A stretch of DNA of 24,855 bases, taken from positions 1 through 24,855 of the forward strand of contig CABRZC010000019.1 of NCBI GenBank assembly GCA_902475375.1, given 5' to 3'. This document shows, piece by piece, positions 6,448 to 13,673 of the stretch. The notes under the pieces were generated by a model. It searched no databases and was not told the DNA's origin. It was given only the letters and a program-made list of their open reading frames with translations. Each line of letters opens with the position of its first letter. Position 1 is the stretch's first letter. The position numbers and the translations under genes were made by a program. This DNA comes from an uncultured Collinsella sp. Its GTDB lineage: Bacteria; Actinomycetota; Coriobacteriia; Coriobacteriales; Coriobacteriaceae.

Positions 6448-7809
6448 TTGTCTCGACTGAACAAAGGGGCCGCGGAGCAGCGTTTTTCACTGCCCGCCTT
6501 GCTCCAAAAGCTAGCCTGCGTCATGGCCGTGGCGCTCGCGCTGGTGTGCGCGGGGGCATATGCGCCCACGACCGCCCAGGCGCTTGAGACCGCAAAGATT
6601 ACTGCCCGACCCAACACCGGTTCGGGCAGCGCTGTGGTCGGCGGCACCGAGACGCGCATTACCTGGGAGGTTCAGGCCGATGCCGACGAGGAACTGAGCG
6701 GTCTTTCGCTGACGTTTGTCGACGGTACGACGTTTGGTACCGATGACACGCGATTGACGATGCTCTCGGGCGAGGACCTCATGGATCGTACGCCCATGAA
6801 GCCTACGTGTAAGGTTGACGGCCAGACGCTCAAGATCGACTTTGGCGAGACGGCGCCTGCCGGTGGCTTTTTCCGTGTCGAGGTTTACGGCGTGACGTTT
6901 CCCGTCGAGGGCGGCGATGAGGCCTTTAGCGGCACCTATACGCTCGCCGACGGTTCGACCAAGAAGATTTCCAAGATTCCTTCCGTCGAGATCAAGGGCG
7001 TGACGGCATTCGATAACTTCCTGGCCGATCTTAAGGAGCAGCCGTGGGTCGAGGCGTGGAACTCCAATATGTTTCTCCGCCTGTTCCTGAACCCGGTCAT
7101 TTTGGTCCAGAGCCTGCCGATCGTCTTTAAGGGCTTCCTTATGTCGCTCTCGATCGTGCTCGTGGCATTTCCGTTGGCCATTCCCTTTGGCTTTGCGCTG
7201 TCGCTCATGCGCATTTCCAAGTCGCGCATCCTTCGTTGTCTTGCCGGCATCTATGTGAATATCATCCGCGGTACGCCGGCGTTCCTGCAGATTTACATTG
7301 CATTCTTTGGCCTGCCGCTTGCCGGCGTCAAGGTGGACGACTACGTCTTGGGCGTTATCGTCATGGCCATGAACTCGTCTGCGTACCTGTGCGAGATCTT
7401 CCGCGCCGGTATTCAGTCAATCCCCAAGGGCCAGAATGAGGCCGCTCGCTCGCTGGGCATGAACGCCTTCCAGACGCTGCTCTACGTTATGATTCCGCAG
7501 ACGTTCCGCAATGTCCTGCCTACGTTGACCAGTGAGTTCATCCTGCTTTACAAGGATACGTCGCTGCTCGCGGCCGTGGGCGTGGTCGAGATCGTCATGA
7601 ACGCCCGCACCATCGTGGCCACGACGGGCTCCATTACGCCGTATGTGGTTGCCGCCCTGTTCTACCTGGTCATTACCCTGCCGCTTGCGCGCTTAGTGAG
7701 CGGTCTTGAGGCGAGGCTGCTGGGTACGGCCGAAACCAAAAAGAAGCGTCCCACCAAGAGCGCCGGACAGGTTGTCGCGACGCCCGCTGACCATATCGCT
7801 GGTCTGTAA
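6448..7809 (+). CDS. Polar amino acid ABC permease with exported N-terminal domain
   Basis: The 453-residue product consists of an N-terminal hydrophobic signal or anchor (about residues 22-39, cleavage possible after TTAQA), an extracytoplasmic domain of roughly 160 residues, and a C-terminal HisM/GlnP-type permease domain (about 225-440) with several membrane helices. The EAA loop (EAARSLGMNAFQTLLYVMIPQ region) contacts the ATPase. Ordinary permeases of this family are about 215-250 residues and lack the leading domain, so this is a fusion. I chose the TTG at 6448 because AGGAG lies 5 nt before it. The frame extends to 6340 but would include the attenuating hairpin. The gene lies between the binding protein and the ATPase (12-nt gap) and clearly belongs to the same importer. 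Confidence 0.88.
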   Translation: MSRLNKGAAEQRFSLPALLQKLACVMAVALALVCAGAYAPTTAQALETAKITARPNTGSGSAVVGGTETRITWEVQADADEELSGLSLTFVDGTTFGTDDTRLTMLSGEDLMDRTPMKPTCKVDGQTLKIDFGETAPAGGFFRVEVYGVTFPVEGGDEAFSGTYTLADGSTKKISKIPSVEIKGVTAFDNFLADLKEQPWVEAWNSNMFLRLFLNPVILVQSLPIVFKGFLMSLSIVLVAFPLAIPFGFALSLMRISKSRILRCLAGIYVNIIRGTPAFLQIYIAFFGLPLAGVKVDDYVLGVIVMAMNSSAYLCEIFRAGIQSIPKGQNEAARSLGMNAFQTLLYVMIPQTFRNVLPTLTSEFILLYKDTSLLAAVGVVEIVMNARTIVATTGSITPYVVAALFYLVITLPLARLVSGLEARLLGTAETKKKRPTKSAGQVVATPADHIAGL

Positions 7810-7821
7810 GGAGGTTCTATT

Positions 7822-8574
7822 ATGAGCGAAACCAATAACTCGAACGAGGTCGTCGTCAGCATCAAGAACCTCCAGAAGGCTTTTGGCGATAACGTGGTCC
7901 TGCGCGATATCGATCTGGATGTGCACAAGGGCGAGGTCGTTGTCGTTCTGGGCCCTTCGGGTTCGGGCAAGTCGACGATGCTTCGCTGCATCAATCGTCT
8001 GGAGCATCCCACGAGCGGCTCGATTGTCGTTGAGGGCGTGGACGTGTGCGCCAAGGGCGTCGACCTTAACAAGGTACGTACGCATCTGGGTATGGTCTTT
8101 CAGCAGTTCAACCTGTTCCCGCACCTGTCGGTCAAAAAGAACGTCATGCTTGCGCAGCAAAAGGTGCTCAAGCGCAGCAAGGAAGAGGCCGAGAAGATTG
8201 CCATTGAGGAGCTGACGAAGGTCGGTCTTGCCGAGCGCATCGACTTTATGCCGAGCCAGCTCTCGGGCGGTCAGCAACAGCGCGTGGCGATCGCCCGCGC
8301 CCTGTCGATGAATCCTCACGTCATGCTCTTTGACGAGGCCACGTCGGCGCTCGACCCCGAGCTGGTTCGCGACGTTCTGGGTGTCATGCGCGACCTGGCA
8401 CGCGACGGCATGACCATGATCGTCGTGACGCACGAGATGGGCTTTGCCCGCGACGTCGCCGACCGCGTCGTCTTCATGGACGGTGGCGTTATCGTGGAAG
8501 AGGGCACGCCGAGCGAGGTCTTCGACCATCCTAAGAGCGAGCGCACCAAGGCGTTCTTGGGCAATATCTCGTAG
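7822..8574 (+). CDS. Polar amino acid ABC transporter ATP-binding protein (GlnQ/HisP type)
   Basis: This 250-residue ATPase powers the importer. The order of motifs is complete: Walker A GPSGSGKST near residue 48, Q-loop FQQFNLFPHLSV, signature LSGGQQQR, Walker B VMLFDEATSALDPE and switch histidine VTHEMGFA. The FNLFPH and EMGFARDVADRVVFMDGG stretches are typical of the polar amino acid subfamily. The ATG at 7822 follows TAAGGAGG, where the stop of the permease (7807-7809) overlaps the ribosome site, so the two genes are probably coupled. A strong terminator closes the operon 25 nt after the stop. Confidence 0.95.
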   Translation: MSETNNSNEVVVSIKNLQKAFGDNVVLRDIDLDVHKGEVVVVLGPSGSGKSTMLRCINRLEHPTSGSIVVEGVDVCAKGVDLNKVRTHLGMVFQQFNLFPHLSVKKNVMLAQQKVLKRSKEEAEKIAIEELTKVGLAERIDFMPSQLSGGQQQRVAIARALSMNPHVMLFDEATSALDPELVRDVLGVMRDLARDGMTMIVVTHEMGFARDVADRVVFMDGGVIVEEGTPSEVFDHPKSERTKAFLGNIS

Positions 8575-8599
8575 CCGCTTTATATGACTGACATAGCAG

Positions 8600-8635
8600 A
8601 AAACGGGAGCCGGATGTGATCCGGCTCCCGTTTTT
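8600..8635. terminator. Bidirectional intrinsic terminator
   Basis: CGGGAGCCGGA (8604-8614) pairs perfectly with TCCGGCTCCCG (8620-8630) around a 5-nt loop. TTTTT follows on the plus strand, and AAAA on the left gives TTTT on the minus strand. It ends the ABC operon and the convergent flavodoxin operon. Confidence 0.9.
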
Positions 8636-8691
8636 GTTGGGACGCGAATGTGTTTTGGTGCAGAGCGCGTTGCGGGCGGAGCTCATTGCCG

Positions 8692-9111
8692 CTAGACGAG
8701 CTCGGCTCCAAGGGCGCGGCAGGCCGCCTCGCCCTCATCGTCGGGCGCATCGTAGCAAATGACGGAATCGACGACGTTGACGCCCGCCTCGTCGGCATCG
8801 GCCTTCCAGTTGTCCATCCACTCGCCCTCGGCCCACGAGTAGGAGCCAAAGAGGACGACCTTCTTATCGCCGAGGGTCTCCTTGACCTCGTCCCACATAG
8901 GCTGGAACTCGTCATACTCAAGCTCCTCGGAACCCATGGCGGGGCAGCCGAAGGCAATGGCGTCATAGCCGGCGGCCTTGTCTGCGGAGAAGTCGGCGCA
9001 GGAGATGACCTCTGCCTCGGCGCCGGCATCGGTTGCGCCCTCGGCGACGAGGTTTGCCATGGCCTCGGTGTTGCCCGTGCCACTCCAGTAGACGACTGCG
9101 ATCTTGCTCAT
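8692..9111 (-). CDS. Flavodoxin
   Basis: This short-chain flavodoxin of 139 residues is an FMN-carrying soluble electron carrier that commonly replaces ferredoxin when iron is scarce. The FMN phosphate loop is WSGTGNTEAMA (residues 9-19). The isoalloxazine-binding loops match AFGCPAMGSEEL (53-64) and GSYSWAEGEWMDNW (89-102). The ATG at 9111 follows an AAAGGAAAA ribosome site, and the frame beyond it overlaps the upstream gene only as a shadow. It is the second gene of an operon with the DUF3793 gene, 46 nt apart. The promoter before that gene carries DtxR-like boxes, which fits an iron-starvation role. The shared terminator at 8600-8635 ends the transcript. Confidence 0.93.
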   Translation of the reverse strand: MSKIAVVYWSGTGNTEAMANLVAEGATDAGAEAEVISCADFSADKAAGYDAIAFGCPAMGSEELEYDEFQPMWDEVKETLGDKKVVLFGSYSWAEGEWMDNWKADADEAGVNVVDSVICYDAPDDEGEAACRALGAELV

Positions 9112-9157
9112 ATGTTTTCCTTTCGGTTGTGCGGCGTGCGGCCGCGATTTGCATGCT

Positions 9158-9862
9158 CTATCGGGTTGCCTGGACAAGTTGTCCCAGGGTGCAACCCTGT
9201 TGATAGATGTAGGTAAGGTATTGCGTGCATGCGCGATAGGAATCGAAGGTCGTGAGCGCCTGCTCAACGTTTGTGTATACCTTCCATGCGCCAAAGACCT
9301 TGTAGTTTTCGCCGTGCTGGACGATAAACTGATGGACATCTTCGTAGGGATAGCCCAAAAAATAGCCAATTTCGTGGGGGAACTCGCACATGCACCCCGT
9401 ATCGCAGTGCCTATTTCGCGCGAGTGCGCAGACGCTGCCGTCATAGGCGCTTTCTGCGGCATTGCTGCTTGCCAGTGTGATGCGCGCGGCGAGATGCACC
9501 AGCGATGCGGGCAGGTTGTGGACATCGTAACCTTCGGCGGCAAGCGCCGTCGTGGCGCGGGGGTCGGAGAGGTATCGCATGAGGTCCGCAGGGCGGTACA
9601 CATAGATGAGCGCTCCGCAGGGGCGCCAGACCAAAACGCTCATATGGATCCCGAGTGGCTGGAGCTCGCGGTTGCATTGGGCTATGACGGCGAGCAGGCG
9701 AGAGCGTCGCCCTTCGATATGGGCGGCGCCGGGTTTTCCGTTTTGGTTGGCGTAAACGCCGGGATAGGTAAAGAGCGATGCCGGCTTGATGCTCGCGAGC
9801 GTGGGGGAGCAGTTGCGCACGACCGCTGCCTGAAAAGTTGGAATGTCTATGGTTCGAGTCAC
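9158..9862 (-). CDS. DUF3793 family protein
   Basis: The 234-residue protein matches the DUF3793 pattern, above all in its C-terminal half: CEFPHEIGYFLGYPYEDVHQF, then GAWKVY and a Cys-bearing helix (RACTQYLTYIYQQG). The biochemical role is unknown. The family is typically found next to flavodoxin or ferrous-iron genes in gut anaerobes, as here. I chose the GTG at 9862 because AAGGAG lies 4 nt upstream. An ATG 7 codons earlier has no ribosome site. The product has no signal peptide and several scattered cysteines (CNREL, RNRHCDTGCMCEF) that could bind metal. The promoter at 9900-9927 overlaps iron-box-like sequences, suggesting repression in iron-replete cells. Confidence 0.8.
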   Translation of the reverse strand: MTRTIDIPTFQAAVVRNCSPTLASIKPASLFTYPGVYANQNGKPGAAHIEGRRSRLLAVIAQCNRELQPLGIHMSVLVWRPCGALIYVYRPADLMRYLSDPRATTALAAEGYDVHNLPASLVHLAARITLASSNAAESAYDGSVCALARNRHCDTGCMCEFPHEIGYFLGYPYEDVHQFIVQHGENYKVFGAWKVYTNVEQALTTFDSYRACTQYLTYIYQQGCTLGQLVQATR

Positions 9863-9884
9863 GGCGCTCCTTCTGGTTCTCACT

Positions 9885-9931
9885 GTTAGCCTAGGAAAAC
9901 TTATACACGAAAGTAAGCCTTAGTCAACTAA
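9885..9931 (-). promoter_or_regulatory. Promoter with DtxR/IdeR-like boxes for the DUF3793-flavodoxin operon
   Basis: On the minus strand TTGACT (9927-9922) and TATAAG (9905-9900) are spaced by 16 nt. The -35 box lies inside the near-palindrome TTAGTTGACTAA (9931-9920). Around the expected transcription start is TAGGCTAAC (9893-9885), identical to the core of the DtxR/IdeR consensus. Boxes over the -35 and the start site are the usual layout for repression. Binding by a DtxR-family protein is inferred. Confidence 0.5.
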
Positions 9932-9989
9932 AAAGTTTGAACAGGGAAACTAATTGACCGAACGGACATGATTTTGGGTTAAGATGGGG

Positions 9990-10006
9990 ACACCCCATGG
10001 GGGTAT
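9990..10006 (+). promoter_or_regulatory. CsoR-like G/C palindrome upstream of the heavy-metal-domain gene
   Basis: ACACCCCATGGGGGTAT is a near-perfect palindrome of the type WACCCC-N-GGGGTW recognised by CsoR/RcnR-family metal repressors. It lies 30 nt before the ATG of a gene encoding a heavy-metal-associated domain. No csoR gene is in the window, and no well-spaced promoter was found (TTGACC 9954 and TAAGAT 9980 are 20 nt apart). Confidence 0.4.
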
Positions 10007-10035
10007 CTAGATAGGGCTACTTGAAAGGGGAACGC

Positions 10036-10419
10036 ATGAGTGACTTGCTCAACCCTGCGAATCTCATCGTGCTTGCCGTGATTGCCGTTGGCATGTTCTT
10101 TGGCCTGCGTCGCATTGTCGCTTCGACACACGGAAAGAGCTGCTGCAGCGATGGCGCGAGCGGTAAGAAGGCCAAGAAGGTAGTGGTTGCGGATACCGAT
10201 CCGTCCCACTACCCCTATAGCGATGAGTTGCTCATCGGCGGCATGAGCTGCGATGGCTGCGCCCGGAATGTGACCAATGCCCTCAATGCGCTTGATGGCG
10301 TGTGGGCTACGGTGACGTATGCGGACCACACGGCACGCGTGCGCTCGAAGCGCCCGGTTGATCGCGACACACTCGAGATGGCAGTGAGGGGCGCGGGCTA
10401 TTTCGTTATGAAAATGTAG
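10036..10419 (+). CDS. Membrane-anchored heavy-metal-associated (HMA) domain protein
   Basis: The 127-residue protein has one N-terminal membrane helix (about residues 9-26), a basic stretch with GKSCCSDG near residues 34-41, and a C-terminal HMA domain with the metal site GGMSCDGC (about 68-75) and the usual ferredoxin-like fold length. The first half recalls the FeoB-associated Cys-rich membrane peptides and the second half recalls CopZ or the N-terminal domains of metal P-type ATPases, so it may hold or relay a soft metal such as copper at the membrane. I chose the ATG at 10036 because AAAGGGG lies 5 nt upstream. The in-frame TTG at 10021 precedes that site. It is divergent from the DUF3793-flavodoxin operon and lies just behind a CsoR-like palindrome. 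No transporter gene is adjacent. Confidence 0.8.
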   Translation: MSDLLNPANLIVLAVIAVGMFFGLRRIVASTHGKSCCSDGASGKKAKKVVVADTDPSHYPYSDELLIGGMSCDGCARNVTNALNALDGVWATVTYADHTARVRSKRPVDRDTLEMAVRGAGYFVMKM

Positions 10420-10692
10420 GCGTTGACCTCTCCGGTGGGTACCGGCCTCCTGCCCACTGTGACTATCGGCATCCAAAAATTTGCGCAAAAAATAATCTTT
10501 AGATGCGGCAAAAGTGGAGTTTGGTGACGGTTTGCGCGGAATTCGCTACCAATCGAGCATCCATTAACCCGTCCAAAAAAATATAAGTGTATATTTATAC
10601 CCTGATTATTGCTGTGCTCAGATTGCAATTAACCGTGGACAGAAATGAAGAATGCTAAAACTGGGCTTTAGGACAGGGGAGGCTATGGCCTT

Positions 10693-13251
10693 ATGAGACG
10701 AGTGGGAACACTTGGCTTGGTGGCAGCGCTTGCCGTTATCTTGGTATCGCCGCTGCCGGCGCACGCCGAAGACGCTTCGAGTGCCGTTACCTACAATGCG
10801 GGAAATGGGTATTCCTTTGAGAAGCTCTCGCATCCTACGGTAGGAACGTCGCAGCCGGATGGCATCGTCGACTACCAGGGTGACGGTGTCGTTGCCGTTC
10901 CGGGCGCCGACGGTAATACTGCCAACAACGAAGGCGATCGCGGCCAGAGCTACACGTGGGCGGCTGCGAGCTATGGTGACTGGCTTTATGTGGGCACCTG
11001 CTATGCGGCGATGGGCAACACGCTTACGCTCATGAACGGCACGCTGGGCGATTCCTTTGATGCCGAGACCATGCGTCTGACGCTGGAGGCCATGTTTAAC
11101 GGCACGTTCTTCTACGGACAGCAGAAGGAGGACGGCACGGCCGACAAGGACAGCGGCGGCATCTTGGTCAAGATCAATACCAAGACCGGTGAGACCAAGC
11201 TGCTGCTCTCTGAATCGCTCAATGGCGTCGCTCCTTTGTTCCGCAATGCCGTGAGCTATAAGGGCAAACTCTATTTCTGCGGCAGCGTTAGGACCAATGG
11301 CGGCAAAAGCGGTCTGCCTGCTGTATATGAGATCGATCCTAAGACGGATGAGTACAAGGTCGTCTATCAGGGTCTTTCGAGCATGCAGGATTACGGCGCT
11401 GCCTACAAGCAGGGCATCTCAACCGGTATCCGCGGTATGTGCGTCCATGATGGCCAGCTCGTCATCAGCAACGTGGGTAAAGACGCGGCCGGTAAGTTTG
11501 TGTCGACAATCCTGACGTCGTCTGACCCCTCGAAGGGCCAGGAGAGCTTCACCGAGATTGCCAACTCGGATACGCTGTTTAACTATCCGGCGATTCGCTA
11601 TCAGGACAGCATCTACGGCGGCGCCATTTGGGATATGGTCTCGTACAATGGCCATCTCTATGCGACCATCTGCACCGGTACGCCCGAGAATGCCCCCGAT
11701 GATAATTCCATGCAGTCGTTTGCCATGGTCCGTGGCGACAAGAACGCCGACGGCAGCTATTCGTGGACTCCGATTGTCGGTGACCAGGAGGCGGACGGTG
11801 CAAAGTATTGCTTTGGCATCGATCCTGCCCGCACCCGTTCTGGTGCTGCCAACCTCATCGTCTACAACGACTACCTCTATATCGGTGAATATAACGACGA
11901 GGAGATCGCCCTCGAGCGCATTCTCTTTAATAAGTCCAATTCTGACGAGAGCGGCAAGAGCAGCATGGGCGGCGTTGACTGCTCGTTTGTGAATGCCAAT
12001 CTTGAGCAGTCGGTCAACATCTATCGCATGGACAAGGACGAGAACATGGAGCTCGTCGTTGGCGATCGCACCGACATGTTCCCCGAGGGCGGTATTTCCG
12101 GCCTGACTTCGGGCTTTGGCCGAAACGAAAACCAGTACATTTGGCGCATGCAGAAGTTCGACGGCAAACTGTATATCGGTACCTTCGATACCGCGAGCCT
12201 GCTTGAGCCGATCGGCCAGTTCTCTAATGGCGACATTATCGATATGACGCCCGAGGAGTGGGCCTCTCAGGTTCAGCGCCTTAGGGACCTGCTCAATCAC
12301 CTGCTCGACAAGAAATCGCCTGACGACCCCATCGTTCCCGTGAACACGCTTGCGGACGATGATTCAAACGAGGCCGCCGAGGCCGATGACGAGAAGGCTG
12401 GGGCCGTCGAGGCCGATGACGAGAAGGCTGAGGCCGTCGAGTTCGACGACGAGAAGACCGAGGTTGCTAAGGGCTTTGGCGACCTGGGCGATGCGCTGGA
12501 GGATGCCACGGGCGATCTTTGCGATCAGGCCGCGACGATGTCCGCGGACGTTGAGGACGACGCCGCTTATGTCCAGAAGATCGATAGCGAGATTGCGTAC
12601 TTCAAGTCCTTTGCCGATCAGTATCAGGACATGCTCGATAGCTATGAGAGCCTGAAGCAGCAGTACGAGGATGCCTATGGCGCCGAGCTGCCGGGCGATA
12701 TTCAGGATGCATTCGATAAGCTGCTGAGCGAGGAGAACCTCAAGAAGCTGCAGAGCGTGCTTACGTGCATGTGTTACCTTCGCGATGCCGAGCGTGGCTT
12801 TGATATGTATGTGACCGAGGACGGCGTGAACTTTACGACGCTGACGACCAATGGCTTTAACGATCCGTATAACCATGGTCTGCGCACCTTTGCGGTGACC
12901 AACCAGGGTCTGTGCCTCGGTACCGCCAACCCGTTCTATGGCTGCCAGGTTTGGATCCAGCGCAAGGAGAATTCTGAGAATCCGGTCGATCCCGGTACTC
13001 CGGATCCGACGGAGCCCACGGATCCCTCGCAGCCGGGTGGTGGCGATCAGCCTGGTGGTAGCCAGACGGGCGGTAACGACCAGTCGAGCAGCACCACGAC
13101 CACTGTCACGACGACCGCTAAGAAGACTCCGAAGGACGGCTCGCTGCCTCACGCTGGTGACTCGACCCTCACGCTGGTCTTGGGATTGCTGGTTGCAGCT
13201 GCCGCAGTGCTTGGCATTGCTCTCGTCTTGCGCAAGCGTTCTCGTCGCTAG
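10693..13251 (+). CDS. Large sortase-anchored surface protein, probable beta-propeller
   Basis: The 852-residue exported protein has a signal peptide (residues 1-26, ending AHA) and a long extracellular region. A Pro/Gly/Ser/Thr linker (about 765-815), the sortase-type signal LPHAGD (818-823), a hydrophobic helix and the basic tail RKRSRR follow. Seven similar strand motifs of the type xxGxLYxG start near residues 94, 188, 251, 317, 390, 488 and 735 (for example YGDWLYVGT, YNDYLYIGE, FDGKLYIGT), which suggests a seven-bladed propeller. About 200 residues, acidic and partly helical, are inserted before the last motif and include three tandem 10-residue repeats. The function is unknown; adhesion or glycan binding is a guess from architecture. 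The ATG at 10693 follows GGGGAGG by 10 nt. The 273-nt upstream gap is AT-rich with no convincing promoter. Transcription probably ends at a hairpin inside the convergent yolD gene. Confidence 0.75.
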   Translation: MRRVGTLGLVAALAVILVSPLPAHAEDASSAVTYNAGNGYSFEKLSHPTVGTSQPDGIVDYQGDGVVAVPGADGNTANNEGDRGQSYTWAAASYGDWLYVGTCYAAMGNTLTLMNGTLGDSFDAETMRLTLEAMFNGTFFYGQQKEDGTADKDSGGILVKINTKTGETKLLLSESLNGVAPLFRNAVSYKGKLYFCGSVRTNGGKSGLPAVYEIDPKTDEYKVVYQGLSSMQDYGAAYKQGISTGIRGMCVHDGQLVISNVGKDAAGKFVSTILTSSDPSKGQESFTEIANSDTLFNYPAIRYQDSIYGGAIWDMVSYNGHLYATICTGTPENAPDDNSMQSFAMVRGDKNADGSYSWTPIVGDQEADGAKYCFGIDPARTRSGAANLIVYNDYLYIGEYNDEEIALERILFNKSNSDESGKSSMGGVDCSFVNANLEQSVNIYRMDKDENMELVVGDRTDMFPEGGISGLTSGFGRNENQYIWRMQKFDGKLYIGTFDTASLLEPIGQFSNGDIIDMTPEEWASQVQRLRDLLNHLLDKKSPDDPIVPVNTLADDDSNEAAEADDEKAGAVEADDEKAEAVEFDDEKTEVAKGFGDLGDALEDATGDLCDQAATMSADVEDDAAYVQKIDSEIAYFKSFADQYQDMLDSYESLKQQYEDAYGAELPGDIQDAFDKLLSEENLKKLQSVLTCMCYLRDAERGFDMYVTEDGVNFTTLTTNGFNDPYNHGLRTFAVTNQGLCLGTANPFYGCQVWIQRKENSENPVDPGTPDPTEPTDPSQPGGGDQPGGSQTGGNDQSSSTTTTVTTTAKKTPKDGSLPHAGDSTLTLVLGLLVAAAAVLGIALVLRKRSRR
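12379..12468 (+). repeat. Three tandem 30-bp coding repeats
   Basis: Units at 12379, 12409 and 12439 encode EADDEKAGAV, EADDEKAEAV and EFDDEKTEVA. The first two differ at one base, and the third has diverged. This repeat lies in the acidic insert of the surface protein and is likely to vary in copy number between strains. Confidence 0.85.
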
Positions 13252-13673
13252 ACTCGACCACGCAGCTCGATGCCTTGGATATCGTCGAAGTTGATGGCGA
13301 TATCCCTGAGTTTGAGCAGCTTGAACGCGGGTAGCACTTCGTCGAGAATGCCCGTGCGGCTACGATAGCCGTACGTATCGTAATAAGTGACGCGCACCAG
13401 GTCGCCGCGTTTGAGGCCCTCGAGCTTTTTCGAAAGCTCGAGGGCTTTTTCTTCTGTGAGTTCGCATTTGGGCTCAACAGTGATCTCTTGTTTGCGCACA
13501 AGCTCGTAGTATCCCGTGAGGGCGGCAAAGGGCATAAACTGCGCGGCACGGCCGGCGCGGATGGCGCCGTTGGCGGTGAGCTTGGGGTCGGCGGAGCGAC
13601 GTCTTCCCTCGGGGTCCGCTAGACGTTCAAAAGGCGTCGGTGGCCGCATCGGCTGTTGTTGGGGCTTAGGCAC
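13248..13673 (-). CDS. YolD-like protein
   Basis: This 141-residue protein is of the YolD-like family, which accompanies Y-family polymerases of the UvrX/UmuC kind and is thought to act with them in translesion synthesis. Family features seen are the RGRAAQFMPFAALTGY segment (about residues 40-55), a Glu/Lys-rich helix and a C-terminal small beta-barrel-like part (GDLVRVTYYDTYGYRSRTGILDE). The GTG start at 13673 overlaps the polymerase stop by 8 nt (GTGCCTAA) with AGGAGG just upstream, so translation is coupled. The coding sequence contains, read from the other strand, a perfect terminator hairpin (13416-13455) that encodes part of its Glu/Lys helix. Its stop codon overlaps the convergent surface gene's stop through CTAG. 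Confidence 0.85.
   Translation of the reverse strand: MPKPQQQPMRPPTPFERLADPEGRRRSADPKLTANGAIRAGRAAQFMPFAALTGYYELVRKQEITVEPKCELTEEKALELSKKLEGLKRGDLVRVTYYDTYGYRSRTGILDEVLPAFKLLKLRDIAINFDDIQGIELRGRV
13416..13455 (+). terminator. Intrinsic terminator embedded in the convergent yolD-like gene
   Basis: A perfect 13-bp stem (13416-13428 with 13433-13445) closed by a TTCG tetraloop is followed by TTTTTCTTCT. It works only in plus orientation and is therefore suited to end the surface-protein transcript, 165 nt past its stop. No terminator lies between the two convergent stop codons. Confidence 0.8.

Noticed and set aside
9954..9985. TTGACC-TAAGAT as promoter of the HMA gene
   Set aside because: Spacing of 20 nt is too long for a confident sigma-70 promoter.
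11419..12300. Long minus-strand frame inside the surface-protein gene
   Set aside because: Shadow of a confident coding region with signal peptide and sortase signal on the other strand.
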